A DNA stretch of 64,000 bases. Source: Chloracidobacterium sp. GTDB taxonomy: Bacteria > Acidobacteriota > Blastocatellia > Pyrinomonadales > Pyrinomonadaceae. The notes under the pieces were generated by a model. It made no database searches, was not told the DNA's origin, and saw only the letters and a list, made by a program, of their open reading frames with translations. The stretch is taken from NCBI GenBank assembly GCA_016706275.1, contig JADJJY010000002.1, positions 606,001 to 670,000 of the forward strand, read 5' to 3'. Position 1 is the stretch's first letter. Every line of letters begins with the position of its first letter. Shown here one piece after another: positions 9,079 to 18,520 of the stretch. The translations under genes and the position numbers were made by a program.

Positions 9079-10434
9079 CTAGGCACCTTTCTTCTTTTTG
9101 GTTTTATGTCTCTCGACAAGGCGGATCGGGGTTCCAAAAAAGCCAAACTCTTCGCGCAGACGGTTTTCGACATATCTCAAATACGAGAAATGGAGCCCGC
9201 CTTTGCCGCCCGATGTAAATAAGATGAACAGCGGCGGACGGATACCTGCCTGGGTGATGAACTGTATCTTAAGCCGCGACAAACCGCCCTTGACCGGAGC
9301 CGGTGCCGAGCCGCCTTTTGGCTGCTCGATCGCCTCTTCGAAAAATCGGTTGAGCCGCGATGTTTGCAAACGGCCATTTCGCGCGTCATATGCCTGAGCT
9401 ACCAATGGCAAAACCTTGGCAACACGCTGCCCCGTAAGCGCGGAGATGGTCACGATCGGAGCCCAGTCGATAAATTTCATCGCCTCACGCAAACTGCGTT
9501 CGAATTCGTAGATCGTGTTTGTTTCTTTTTCTTCGACGGCATCCCATTTATTGACCGCGAGGATGATCGAGCAGCCCGAATCTAGAGCGTAACCTGCAAT
9601 ATTGGCATCGAGGTTAGTAACGCCTTCGACGGCGTCGATGACCATTATCGCAACATCAGCGCGTTCAAGAGCCTTTCGCGCCATTATCACCGATAGCTTT
9701 TCGGCCATCTCGTTCGTCTTGCCTTTGCGGCGGATACCGGCAGTGTCGATGAGCACATAATCGCGGCCGTCAACCGTCAGATGCGTATCAATCGCATCGC
9801 GTGTCGTACCGGCGATCGGCGAAACAATTACGCGCTCCTCACCAAGTATCTGATTGAGCAGCGACGATTTGCCGACATTTGGACGGCCGATGATCGCGAG
9901 CTTGATCTCATCCGACGCTTCAGTTTCGACTTCTTCTTCAAACTCTAGATGATCAAAAACCATGTCGAGCAGATCGCCGATGCCGGTTCCATGCTCTGCC
10001 GAGATCGGCGACATCTCAAACCCAAAGCGGTAAAACACGCTCGCCTCGTTTTCGACGTTTTTTGATTCGCATTTGTTTGCGGCGATGATGACCGGCTTGC
10101 CGGTGTTGCGCAGCAAGATGCCGAGTTCCTCATCGAGCGGTATGATCCCGGCCCGTGAATCGAGCACCCAGATGATCGCAACCGATTCATTGATCGCGTG
10201 CGACGCTTGCTTGAAAATATTTGCCGGGATGATCGCCTCGTCATCGGGCACGATGCCGCCGGTGTCAACGAGCCTAAACTCTCTCGCTTTCCACTCGACC
10301 TCGCCAAACATCCGGTCGCGCGTAATACCCGGCTCGTCACCGACGATCGCTTTGCGCGAACCGGTGAGGCGGTTAAAAAGCGTTGATTTGCCGACATTTG
10401 GCCGGCCGATGATGGCTACGAGCGGTGCTTTCAT
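9079..10434 (-). CDS. der: Ribosome biogenesis GTPase Der (EngA)
   Basis: Double GTPase needed for 50S ribosomal subunit maturation. The 451 residues contain two tandem G domains: the first with GRPNVGKSTLFNRL, DTGG and NKCE motifs, the second with GRPNVGKSSLLNQIL, DTAGIRRKGK and NKWD. A C-terminal KH-like domain ends in a basic tail (RHKTKKKKGA), as is usual. The length matches the family. It is first in the minus-strand series that continues into the MauE-thioredoxin fusion and tgt, although a 50-base gap could allow a separate transcript. Confidence 0.97.
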   Translation of the reverse strand: MKAPLVAIIGRPNVGKSTLFNRLTGSRKAIVGDEPGITRDRMFGEVEWKAREFRLVDTGGIVPDDEAIIPANIFKQASHAINESVAIIWVLDSRAGIIPLDEELGILLRNTGKPVIIAANKCESKNVENEASVFYRFGFEMSPISAEHGTGIGDLLDMVFDHLEFEEEVETEASDEIKLAIIGRPNVGKSSLLNQILGEERVIVSPIAGTTRDAIDTHLTVDGRDYVLIDTAGIRRKGKTNEMAEKLSVIMARKALERADVAIMVIDAVEGVTNLDANIAGYALDSGCSIILAVNKWDAVEEKETNTIYEFERSLREAMKFIDWAPIVTISALTGQRVAKVLPLVAQAYDARNGRLQTSRLNRFFEEAIEQPKGGSAPAPVKGGLSRLKIQFITQAGIRPPLFILFTSGGKGGLHFSYLRYVENRLREEFGFFGTPIRLVERHKTKKKKGA

Positions 10435-10476
10435 AATGAGCGAAGGTTTGATTTTAGCAAATGGATTGCATTAAAC

Positions 10477-11103
10477 CTATCCCTTCAAAAACTCATATGT
10501 GACGTGGATATTGAGCAGTCCATTTGATATCTCGGGCCGCATGCCGGTCGCTCGCATTCGGATATTGCCTGTGCGTTGGATCGGGATGCCAAATGAGACT
10601 TTGTCGAGACTGAGTATTTCGATGGGGTTCAGCTTTTTGTCGATCGAGCTTTGCAGCATCTTGGCGATCATCGTCCCGCCGACGCCGCCCGTACCGTTGA
10701 GATTGACGCTCAAGACCCTCGCACGTCCGATCAGACGTTGATTGTTTTGGTCAAATTCCAGATCGAGGTCAGCCTCTGCCCAACCCGCAAAACCAACGCA
10801 TCCTATGAAGGGCGGAGCGTAATTTCCCGAAAACGCGAGCGGCAAATAGATCTTGCCTTCACGATAGCGGACCGCTGTTCTAACGCCGTTCGATTCCCTC
10901 AATATCTTTATCGATTCATTACAGCCCGATGTCTTATTCTCCGTGATCGGAAACTCGGGCGCGTCATAATTCTGATAAATCGAGTCCAGCAAGGCGTCAA
11001 AAAACGCCTCGTTAAGGCTGACCGTGACCTCTGCCTTTTGAGCGTTTGCCGCCGTGAATAACGAAAAAACCGCCATACAGGCGGCGAGTATACGTTTATG
11101 CAT
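10477..11103 (-). CDS. Secreted protein of unknown function
   Basis: The 208-residue product begins with a clear signal peptide (MHKRILAACMAVFSLFTAANA, cleavage expected after NAQ or ANA). The mature part is mainly alternating polar/hydrophobic strands, with two Cys residues (in SGCNESIK and FIGCVGFAG) that could pair. The phrases about a region ending GARGxxx LNGTGGVGGTMIAKMLQ and a C-terminal beta-rich tail resemble no family I can name with certainty. It lies 42 bases upstream of der in the same orientation. Extracytoplasmic location is well supported; function is not. Confidence 0.7.
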   Translation of the reverse strand: MHKRILAACMAVFSLFTAANAQKAEVTVSLNEAFFDALLDSIYQNYDAPEFPITENKTSGCNESIKILRESNGVRTAVRYREGKIYLPLAFSGNYAPPFIGCVGFAGWAEADLDLEFDQNNQRLIGRARVLSVNLNGTGGVGGTMIAKMLQSSIDKKLNPIEILSLDKVSFGIPIQRTGNIRMRATGMRPEISNGLLNIHVTYEFLKG

Positions 11104-11173
11104 TATTTCGCCTCATATCCGGGAATCTACTTCTCTCTGATGATGTACCGGGGTAGTTTGTTGTTCGCGTAAT

Positions 11174-12175
11174 TTACAGTCCGCTTCTGACAACGTCGTG
11201 CAGTCTTAATAGCCCAACGCTCTTTCCGTCGCCGTCGACCACCGGCAGCACCGATATTTGCGACGGGCGGTCTTCCATTAGTTTCAAGGCATCGAACGCC
11301 AACATCTCTGGGAATGCAGTGATGGGTCCGGCGGTCATCATATCGCTCGCCGTTAGAGAGGACAGGCCTGACGGCTCGGTCTTTTCGATCGTGCGACGCA
11401 GATCGCCGTCAGTCACGATTCCGATCAATTTTGTATCGTCGCCAACGACATTTACCGCACCGAGCGCGTTTTTTGAAATGGCTTTTACAACTTCAAGCCA
11501 CGTCGCATCAATCGCTATATTAGGACTCTCGTGCATCAGATCATTGACGGTCAGCGTCAGGCGTTTGCCGAGGCGTCCCGCCGGATGATTGGCCGCAAAA
11601 TCCTCAGACGTAAGACCTTTTGCCTCCATCAACGCCATCGCTATCGCATCTCCGATCGCCAATGCGACAGTCGTCGAGGCCGTAGGGGCGAGGTTTAATG
11701 GACACGCCTCTTTATCAACCGACCCGTCTAAAACGGCATCCGCCACACGGGCAAGCGTCGAGCTTTCATTACCGACGATCGCGATTATTTTGACACCGCG
11801 TTGCCGCAAGGCGGGCAAGATCGCAAGCAATTCTTCTGTCTCGCCAGAGTTACTCAAGGCTATGACCACATCATTTTCTGCTACGACTCCGAGCCCGCCG
11901 TGCAGCGCGTCCGATGGATTTACAAAGACCGCTACGGTGCCGGTGCTCGTCATCGTCTGAGCGATCTTTTGCCCGATAACGCCTGATTTGCCGACGCCAC
12001 AGACGATAACCTTACTCGGACAGTTTTCGAGCAATTCGATGGCGGTTGTGACGCTTGCACTATCAAGATTAGCCGCCGCACGGTCGATCGCCGCCGACTC
12101 GATACGCAGTATTTCTTTGACCTTTTCGAATTTATTTATCACTTGGTGGAATGGCCTTGAAGATGTCCAGGACAA
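11174..12175 (-). CDS. kdsD: Arabinose-5-phosphate isomerase (KpsF/GutQ/KdsD family)
   Basis: Interconverts ribulose-5-phosphate and arabinose-5-phosphate, the first step towards Kdo for lipopolysaccharide or capsule. An N-terminal SIS domain (GVGKSGVIGQKIAQT, then NPSDALHGGLG and ALSNSGETEEL) is followed by two CBS domains (NDLMHESPNI and DMMTAGPITAFPEM). That architecture is diagnostic for the family. The annotated ATG at 12175 overlaps the end of the neighbouring gene by 44 bases. A GTG at 12142, whose bases overlap the neighbour's final codons closely (GTGATAAATAA), is an attractive alternative start giving 322 residues. Other Kdo genes are not in the window. Confidence 0.92.
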   Translation of the reverse strand: MSWTSSRPFHQVINKFEKVKEILRIESAAIDRAAANLDSASVTTAIELLENCPSKVIVCGVGKSGVIGQKIAQTMTSTGTVAVFVNPSDALHGGLGVVAENDVVIALSNSGETEELLAILPALRQRGVKIIAIVGNESSTLARVADAVLDGSVDKEACPLNLAPTASTTVALAIGDAIAMALMEAKGLTSEDFAANHPAGRLGKRLTLTVNDLMHESPNIAIDATWLEVVKAISKNALGAVNVVGDDTKLIGIVTDGDLRRTIEKTEPSGLSSLTASDMMTAGPITAFPEMLAFDALKLMEDRPSQISVLPVVDGDGKSVGLLRLHDVVRSGL

Positions 12176-12986
12176 TGACCCATTTACCGGATTTGAATTT
12201 CCAGACCTGCATATAATTACCTTTTTCGATCACTTTGTCACCGTCGGTGCGGGTATATGTGCTCGTCAGGTACGCAAGATTGGCCGCTCCTAACGAAACG
12301 CTCTTTTTGGCGAGCCTCACCGAACCCTTTTCAGATGACGCGAGTTTGAGAGCATCCTTTTTACCTATCGCGGGCATTTTATTTTCGCGGTAAAGGCGAA
12401 TGTCATCAGCCGCGTATGCCTTGTATGCCGCATTTAGGTTTTGGCCGCTCGCGATCTCGTAAAACCCGCTTGCTGTATCGGCAGCGGAGCTATTTTTGGT
12501 ATTTGGGTCGTTGCTCTTATCCTGTGACGTGACCCAGTTATTAGAATATTTTGCAGGTTTATCATGACCGATGCCGATATCGACGACAAACTTATATTTA
12601 CCGTCCGGTTGCCTCAGCCAGACAGTAATAAATTCGCCAAACGCCACAGGCGTGTCGTCTTTCCCTTTTGGCCGGTATTCCCAGTTCCCGGTCGTATAGC
12701 CCATGATGCCGTTGGTCGAAACGTCGGCGTAATTTGGAGCCCACGACAGCAACCCTTTTGATTGTGCCCTGCCGTTCCAGTATTCGCGTCCGTTGACCTT
12801 ATCGGGTTGAAACAAGACCGCATCGGCGGTGAGGAATTCGAGAAATGCACTCTTTGTGTCATATTCCGCAGCATAAACCGCAAACGCATGCTCCGTATCC
12901 ACGATCTTTTGCAGATCGCTTTTATCCTGAGCTATTGCCGCGGAAACGCCTGAAAGTAACAAGAGGATGATAAAAATTAGTTTCAT
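12132..12986 (-). CDS. Secreted SnoaL/DUF4440-like protein
   Basis: The 284-residue product carries a signal peptide (MKLIFIILLLLSGVSAAIA). The mature part contains two copies of a cone-shaped SnoaL/NTF2-like fold as judged by sequence. The first has DTEHAFAVYAAEYDTKSAFLEFL and later WEYRPKG; the second has FYEIASGQNLNAAYKAYAADD and ends YMQVWKFKSGKWVIVLD, a typical DUF4440 ending. Such domains often bind small ligands or act as isomerases, but catalytic residues cannot be assigned. It overlaps the isomerase gene downstream and is divergent from the sulfation genes. Confidence 0.8.
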   Translation of the reverse strand: MKLIFIILLLLSGVSAAIAQDKSDLQKIVDTEHAFAVYAAEYDTKSAFLEFLTADAVLFQPDKVNGREYWNGRAQSKGLLSWAPNYADVSTNGIMGYTTGNWEYRPKGKDDTPVAFGEFITVWLRQPDGKYKFVVDIGIGHDKPAKYSNNWVTSQDKSNDPNTKNSSAADTASGFYEIASGQNLNAAYKAYAADDIRLYRENKMPAIGKKDALKLASSEKGSVRLAKKSVSLGAANLAYLTSTYTRTDGDKVIEKGNYMQVWKFKSGKWVIVLDIFKAIPPSDK

Positions 12987-13093
12987 CGTGATAATATCTT
13001 ACACGAAAAGAATATTGCGTTGAGCAAAAATGCTCGTAAACCCTCAGTTAGAACCAAAAATCTCCAGTCATATTTAGAAACCTTGACCGAATA

Positions 13094-14797
13094 ATGCAGA
13101 ATCTGATCGAACCATTTGGCGGCACTCTCGTAGATCTCGTCGTCAACCAACAAGAACGCTCCGGGCTTATTGCCCAGGCAAGCAATTTGCCATCACTACA
13201 ACTGTCCGAACGCTCGGTCTGCGACCTCGAACTGCTCGCCACGGGTGGATTTTCACCGCTAGACGGCTTTATGCGACAAGCGGATCATGAACGCGTCGTC
13301 GCGGAAATGCGTTTAGCGGACGGCACGGTCTTCCCCATTCCGATCACGCTGCCGGTCAATCATTTTGAAGGACTAGAACTTGGTAAAAGGATCGCCCTTC
13401 GTGACGCACACAATGATCTGCTCGGTGTGATGACCGTCGAGGAAATTTACGAATGGTCACGGTCTGAGTTTGCAAATAATGTTCTCGGCACCAGCGACCT
13501 GCGGCATCCGCTCGTAACCGAGATGGAGCATTGGGGGAAATTTAACATCGCCGGAAAGCTACAAGTTTTGGCTCTGCCAAAACACCCGGATTTTCGTGAT
13601 CTGAGGCTTACGCCCGCTCAAACCCGCGAGTCTTTGGCAAAACTAAACCGGGCAAATATTGTCGCCTTTCAAACACGCAACCCGATCCATCGCGTTCACG
13701 AGGAAATGACAAAACTCGCCGCCGATATGATCGACGGAGCGATCTTGCTGCATCCGGCGGTCGGGCTGACAAAACCGGGCGACATTGACTATTTCACGCG
13801 TGTCCGAACGTACAAAACTCTTGTTGAAAATCATTACGACACCAGCCGGACGCTGCTTTCTTTATTGCCAATCGCTATGCGAATGGCAGGCCCCCGTGAG
13901 GCCGTCTGGCACGCCATAATCCGTCGCAATCACGGAGCGAATCATTTCATCATCGGCCGCGACCACGCGAGCCCCGGTATTGATTCGACCGGAAAGCCTT
14001 TTTACGAACCGACCGCCGCCCAGGAACTTGCCAAAAGCGTATCGGATGAGATCGGTGTCGAGATCATGACATTTGGGGAGATGGCGTATCTGCCGGACGA
14101 AAAAACCTATGGCGAGATCGCCAAGCTCCCTGCTGAGACAAAAACTATATCGCTTTCAGGCACGCAAATTCGCGAAGAATATCTCGGCCGGTCAAAGCCA
14201 TTGCCAGAGTGGTTCACAAGACCTGAGATCGCTGCTATCCTCGCCGAAAGCTATCCTCCGCCTGAGAAACAGGGTGTTTGTCTGTGGTTCACCGGTTTGA
14301 GCGGTGCCGGAAAATCAGCAACGGCCGAGGTGTTAACAATATTGCTAAACGAACGTGGGCGACGCGTGACGGTTCTCGATGGCGATGTGGTTCGCACGCA
14401 CTTGTCGAAGGGACTTGGTTTTTCTAAAGAGGACCGCGATCTAAATATTCTTCGTATCGGCTTTGTCGCATCCGAGATCGTCCGTCATGGCGGCGTTGTT
14501 ATCTGTGCGGCAGTGAGCCCTTATCGCTCGACCCGCAGCGAGGTGCGGCAGATGATGGGTAGCGATAATTTTGTCGAGATATTTGTCGACACGCCGCTCG
14601 ATGTCTGTGAAAGCCGCGACACCAAGGGGATGTACGCCAAGGCCCGCCGCGGCGAGATCAAGGGCTTTACCGGCATCGACGATCCATATGAATTGCCCGA
14701 CAATGCCGAGATAACGCTCGATACGACAAAAATGTCGGTGGACGAAAATGCCGATCTGATCCTGCAATATCTTGCTTCGCGAAATCTCGTCGCCTAG
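13094..14797 (+). CDS. Bifunctional ATP sulfurylase / APS kinase (PAPS synthase)
   Basis: Makes PAPS, the universal sulfate donor, from sulfate and two ATP. Residues 1 to about 385 are ATP sulfurylase with the nucleotide-binding QTRNPIHRVHE motif (His199 and His202 of the HxxH pair) and GRDHASPGID. Residues from about 390 to 567 are APS kinase with the P-loop GLSGAGKS (401-408) and the DGDxVR and SPYRSTR segments. The single-chain order sulfurylase-kinase resembles that of Aquifex-type and some proteobacterial fusions. The sulfotransferase gene starts only 17 bases after its stop, so PAPS is probably made for sulfation rather than for cysteine synthesis; no APS/PAPS reductase lies nearby. Confidence 0.96.
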   Translation: MQNLIEPFGGTLVDLVVNQQERSGLIAQASNLPSLQLSERSVCDLELLATGGFSPLDGFMRQADHERVVAEMRLADGTVFPIPITLPVNHFEGLELGKRIALRDAHNDLLGVMTVEEIYEWSRSEFANNVLGTSDLRHPLVTEMEHWGKFNIAGKLQVLALPKHPDFRDLRLTPAQTRESLAKLNRANIVAFQTRNPIHRVHEEMTKLAADMIDGAILLHPAVGLTKPGDIDYFTRVRTYKTLVENHYDTSRTLLSLLPIAMRMAGPREAVWHAIIRRNHGANHFIIGRDHASPGIDSTGKPFYEPTAAQELAKSVSDEIGVEIMTFGEMAYLPDEKTYGEIAKLPAETKTISLSGTQIREEYLGRSKPLPEWFTRPEIAAILAESYPPPEKQGVCLWFTGLSGAGKSATAEVLTILLNERGRRVTVLDGDVVRTHLSKGLGFSKEDRDLNILRIGFVASEIVRHGGVVICAAVSPYRSTRSEVRQMMGSDNFVEIFVDTPLDVCESRDTKGMYAKARRGEIKGFTGIDDPYELPDNAEITLDTTKMSVDENADLILQYLASRNLVA

Positions 14798-14814
14798 CCT
14801 ATACTTTTTGAAAT

Positions 14815-16053
14815 ATGAGCGAGTCAAAACCGATCGAGGTAACAGTTAGCCCCGAAGAGCAGGAAACGGCTTTGCGGATACAATTTGACGTTGACCGCGG
14901 ACTCGATTTTCTAAACAGTGGACAAGCCGACGCGGCCATTTCAGCTTTTAAGGCCGCTTTGCAAGCCGCACCGGAACGCTCACCCGTTCGGGACATCGTC
15001 ACCCATAATCTTTTGACCGCCTACAAAGCCCGGATCAGCCAGCTTCTTGCCGCCAACGAACCGCTGCATGTAAATCGCTATCTGCCTGAGGTACAGGCAC
15101 TTACACTAACATCTCCGCTCGTCAACGATACGGCTTTTAGAACGAAATTTGCAGACCAGCTTAGAAATCTATCGCTAGATTTTTACAACGCCGCTCAGTT
15201 TCAAGCCGCATTATTTTTCATTCGCCGGGCTTTAGTCTATGACCAATGCCCCTCGTATTTTATAGATCTTACTAATGCTCTCGCACGGGTAAAAACACCG
15301 GCTCAGCTTAGGGATTACACGAGACAATTTAGCGAGGCCGACCTCGGAAAGCATATTTTTATCACGTGTGCCCCTAAAAGCGGTTCGACGTTTTTAAAGA
15401 ATCTGCTCGTTAGCATCACTGGGTTCAAATTCATGTTCGCGGTATATTCTTCCCTGCAAAATGAACAGGAGCTTGATCTGCCGCACTTGATCAAATTTGG
15501 CAACGTCAACACTGTCACACAGCAGCACGCACGAGCTTCGGAGGCAAATATCCAAATGATGCAGGCATTCGGCATAAAGCCGACCATCCTTGTCCGAAAT
15601 ATCTTTGACACTACCGCCAGCCTGCTCGATTTTTATACAAACGGTTTCGTGTTCAGCACCTATTTTGACAAGGAAGAATTTCTTTCTTTTGACGATGACC
15701 AAAAGATCGATCTGTTGATCGAATACGTATTGCCCTGGTATTTTCAGTTCGTCGCTTCGTGGCAACGAGCCGAGAGTGATGGTCGGCTCGAGGTCAATTG
15801 GATCACCTACGAAGAAATGATCGCCGATAAAGCAAAGATGGCGACACGCGTCCTTGATTTTTACGCTGTAAAAGCTCCGCCCGCCCTGATCGACCAAAAA
15901 CTCGCCGAGATCGAAGCCGATCGTGAAAACAACCGCTTTAACAAAGGCGGTACAGGCCGCGGCAAATTGGTGCTGACCGATGAACAACGCGACCGAATAC
16001 GGCGGCTTGCGAGACATTTCCCCTCAACGGATTTTGGACGTCTCGGCATTTAG
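14815..16053 (+). CDS. TPR-containing sulfotransferase
   Basis: The 412-residue protein has an N-terminal helical region resembling tetratricopeptide repeats (about residues 20-165, e.g. GLDFLNSGQADAAISAFKAAL). A PAPS-dependent sulfotransferase domain follows: the 5'-phosphosulfate-binding loop is CAPKSGSTF (Pro187-Thr192) and a 3'-phosphate region around PTILVRNIFDTTASL comes later. No signal peptide or membrane helix is seen, so it acts in the cytoplasm on a soluble acceptor or lipid-linked precursor. It follows the PAPS synthase after 17 bases and is almost certainly co-transcribed. The acceptor is unknown; a polysaccharide or peptide tyrosine would fit. Confidence 0.88.
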   Translation: MSESKPIEVTVSPEEQETALRIQFDVDRGLDFLNSGQADAAISAFKAALQAAPERSPVRDIVTHNLLTAYKARISQLLAANEPLHVNRYLPEVQALTLTSPLVNDTAFRTKFADQLRNLSLDFYNAAQFQAALFFIRRALVYDQCPSYFIDLTNALARVKTPAQLRDYTRQFSEADLGKHIFITCAPKSGSTFLKNLLVSITGFKFMFAVYSSLQNEQELDLPHLIKFGNVNTVTQQHARASEANIQMMQAFGIKPTILVRNIFDTTASLLDFYTNGFVFSTYFDKEEFLSFDDDQKIDLLIEYVLPWYFQFVASWQRAESDGRLEVNWITYEEMIADKAKMATRVLDFYAVKAPPALIDQKLAEIEADRENNRFNKGGTGRGKLVLTDEQRDRIRRLARHFPSTDFGRLGI

Positions 16054-16245
16054 GATCATTCGAAGCTAATTTCTGGGAATACGTCGAATTAGCGATATTA
16101 CCCACATATGCAACTTGTAGGTTTTGGGTTGCATCTGTGATAATAGTTTGGTTTTTGAAAAGTTCCATTTTATAAGGGGTTCAGACGTGCGGACTCAGAG
16201 TTTCTTGATCCGCGTCTACGTCTGTGTTTTTTCTTTTAAATTTAG

Positions 16246-16274
16246 TTGAACTTTATCCCCTAGATAGGTATCAT
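16246..16274 (+). promoter_or_regulatory. Candidate sigma-70 promoter for the 16311 gene
   Basis: TTGAAC and TATCAT are separated by 17 bases and lie about 37 bases before the chosen start codon. The -10 box overlaps the inverted repeat described separately, which could make it an operator. Confidence 0.4.
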
Positions 16275-16295
16275 ATAGGGGTATCTAGTTTTTTT
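16257..16295 (+). repeat. Overlapping inverted repeats followed by a T-run, just before a start codon
   Basis: CTAGATA (260-266) pairs with TATCTAG (282-288). A competing pair, CCCCTA (257-262) and TAGGGG (276-281), shares the same bases. Seven T residues follow at 289-295, then the AGGAG site of the 16311 gene. This could be a terminator/anti-terminator pair, or simply an operator overlapping the promoter. Confidence 0.4.
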
Positions 16296-16310
16296 CAGGA
16301 GAGACAAAAA

Positions 16311-17204
16311 ATGAAGGATTTCAGGCGTATCAGCCGAGCCAAGGTTTTGGGACTGTTGGGAAAAGTGCAGCGCTATCAGCTTTTTCTGGCATGCATGGTT
16401 ATTGTTTTGTGCTTTGCGATCGGCAACGACGTTTACGCTGCAAAGACCGTCGCTCAGAGACATAAGGACCTCTTGAACGGCCCGAGACGTGAGTTCAACT
16501 ACCAGGATGCGGTCAATCGCAGAGCTTTTCGTAAAGGCTTGCGTGCGGATACGGAACGACGCTTCCTTGTCGACCCAAAGGCATCCGTTCAGCCAAATAT
16601 GATAAGTGCTTTATTGGTTGACGGTTCGGATATATGTGCCAACCCCCTTGCCGCATCTGCTAACCCTCAAATTTTCGCGTTTCCCTACAACACGACAGGC
16701 ACGACCGTTGGTTATGCTGATGATTACAATATCACCGGCGATCCGACAGGATGTCCGAGTCCGACATGTGAAGCGACGAGCGGCACATTTCCTGACCGCG
16801 GTTATGCCTACAGTGGGACCGGTACGGGCCCGGATGTCGCGTATAGGATCGTATTTACCGCCACGGCCAATCTTGTTATCACGTTAGACCCGACTGATCC
16901 TGCCGGAACCGCCGATGACCTAGCTCTACTATTTTACGGCGAAGCGTGTAGCAGCAGTCCTTCAGATGCGATCGTGCTTGCGGATAATTCGGGTAGCGGC
17001 AATCCGCCTGATCTAGCGGATAATTCTGAGGTCATCACTGTTACACAGATACCTGCGGGCAAATACAATATCGTCGTTGACGCATATTCGGCCGCTGGCG
17101 ACCCGATAACAAGCGGACCATACTCGCTAAGCGTCAATTGTATCGGCGGGGCCACACCGTGCGTTGCTCCGGCGCCTCGTCGTACCCGTAGATCGGATTA
17201 TTAA
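16311..17204 (+). CDS. Secreted protein with a PPC-like beta domain
   Basis: The frame is open from 16224, but the ATG at 16311 is chosen because AGGAGAG lies just upstream and the product (297 residues) then starts with a basic head and a long hydrophobic signal segment (LFLACMVIVLCFAIGNDVYAA). The mature region (about residues 110-285) reads like a bacterial pre-peptidase C-terminal-type beta-sandwich: an aromatic/Gly-rich start with GPDVAYRIVFTATANLVITL and an end in GKYNIVVDAYSAAGDPITSG. Four Cys residues may form disulfides. The very C-terminus is basic (APRRTRRSDY). It is followed by another secreted protein on the same strand. No catalytic domain is visible; an adhesion or surface role is a guess. 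Confidence 0.7.
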   Translation: MKDFRRISRAKVLGLLGKVQRYQLFLACMVIVLCFAIGNDVYAAKTVAQRHKDLLNGPRREFNYQDAVNRRAFRKGLRADTERRFLVDPKASVQPNMISALLVDGSDICANPLAASANPQIFAFPYNTTGTTVGYADDYNITGDPTGCPSPTCEATSGTFPDRGYAYSGTGTGPDVAYRIVFTATANLVITLDPTDPAGTADDLALLFYGEACSSSPSDAIVLADNSGSGNPPDLADNSEVITVTQIPAGKYNIVVDAYSAAGDPITSGPYSLSVNCIGGATPCVAPAPRRTRRSDY

Positions 17205-17315
17205 TAGTTATTTAGCTAGTTTGCATCGTACCGTTGCTTTTGCCTCTGTTAGTACTGCATTTGGATCGAGGAAGGCCAACGGCTCGGATATTTAGTTGTC
17301 GAGGAGTTTTTTGAG

Positions 17316-18497
17316 ATGAAAATAAACAAATTTTATGCCCCGATTATTGGGGTTATGTTTCTGATAGCGGGAATGGTTGGCACGGCAAAGGCCGAAATCA
17401 TTTTTGGAATGACCCATGCCGCTGGATCTACGGGAGCTAATGGGGCGGCACCGGCTTTGGGCCTTGTTAGCTTTGATAGCGCAACGCCGGGCACAGTGAC
17501 CAACCATGGCACGTTTGGCGTGGGCCTTGTTGCTGGCCATAGCGTGCGGACGATGGATTTTCGGCCGCTCAACGGGCTTCTCTATGCGATCAGCACAAAT
17601 GTGGGTAACACCACCGGTCAGCTATATACTGTGAGCCTTACAACGGCACAGCTATTCCCGGTTGGCTCCGGATTTTCGCTTGGGACCAATGTGGATCCAA
17701 ATATTTCGATGGATTTTAACCCCGTTGCCGACCGGATCCGTGTAGTTGCAGGATCTGTTTCGTCCGATGGACTACAGAATAATTTCCGGGTGGACCCGAA
17801 CACCGGAGCTCTCGTTTTGACCGATACAAACCTTGCGTTTGCCACCGGAGACCCGCAGTTTGGATTTGACGCCCAAATTATTGGCATAGCGTACACAAAC
17901 AACGTTGTTGGTGCCACGGAAACGACGCTCTACGCTTGGGATTACCAATTTGATATCCTCGCCACCATCGGCTCCATTAATGGGACACCACAGAGCCCGA
18001 ACGGCGGGCAAATCTTCACAGTTCATGATCCTGGTGCGTTTATTGTTACCTCATCCGGACTTGGTATGGACATCAGCGGCGCTACGGGTATATGTTATGT
18101 TGCCCATAACTTAGACGGCCAGACGGCCAACGTTAGGCTCCGCACGAGGAATCTGGCAAATGGAACTCAGACAGATCTTGGAGCATTTCCGGCGGGTTCG
18201 AATATCCATGATATTTCGGTACGTCCGACTGTCACAGCCAGCGGCGTGACACTTTCCGGCCGCGTCGCCCTAGGCCCTCAAGGCCGTGGAATCACCAACG
18301 TTGTAGTTTCCATTACGGATTCTAACGGCGTCGTTCGCAACACGACTACACGTAAGGGCGGGCTATATTCGTTTGAGGATCTAGAAACCGGTGGATCCTA
18401 CATCGTTACCGTTCGATCAAGAAAATATAGCTTCTCACCGAGAGTGGTTCAGCTTTTTGATAATCTGTCTGACATCGATTTCTTTGCCGGACAATAG
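17316..18497 (+). CDS. DUF4394 protein with C-terminal carboxypeptidase-regulatory-like domain
   Basis: Exported protein of 393 residues with a signal peptide (ending VGTAKAE). Residues about 28-300 match the DUF4394 pattern, a predicted beta-propeller: repeated motifs such as RTMDFRPLNGLLYAIS, PNISMDFNPVADRIRVV and DAQIIGIAYTNN. The last 85 residues form a carboxypeptidase-regulatory/Cna-B-like Ig fold (SGRVALGPQGRGITNVVVSI, then TTTRKGGLYSFEDLETG). Such tails are very common on secreted proteins of Acidobacteriota. GAGGAG precedes the ATG. A strong terminator follows immediately. The ligand or partner is unknown. Confidence 0.8.
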   Translation: MKINKFYAPIIGVMFLIAGMVGTAKAEIIFGMTHAAGSTGANGAAPALGLVSFDSATPGTVTNHGTFGVGLVAGHSVRTMDFRPLNGLLYAISTNVGNTTGQLYTVSLTTAQLFPVGSGFSLGTNVDPNISMDFNPVADRIRVVAGSVSSDGLQNNFRVDPNTGALVLTDTNLAFATGDPQFGFDAQIIGIAYTNNVVGATETTLYAWDYQFDILATIGSINGTPQSPNGGQIFTVHDPGAFIVTSSGLGMDISGATGICYVAHNLDGQTANVRLRTRNLANGTQTDLGAFPAGSNIHDISVRPTVTASGVTLSGRVALGPQGRGITNVVVSITDSNGVVRNTTTRKGGLYSFEDLETGGSYIVTVRSRKYSFSPRVVQLFDNLSDIDFFAGQ

Positions 18498-18520
18498 TAA
18501 CTAATACTTACTCCTTGCAA

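Noticed and set aside
16065..16093. GCTAATT/AATTAGC inverted repeat after the sulfotransferase gene
   Set aside because: Has a 15-base loop and no T-run; could be a weak terminator but cannot be supported.
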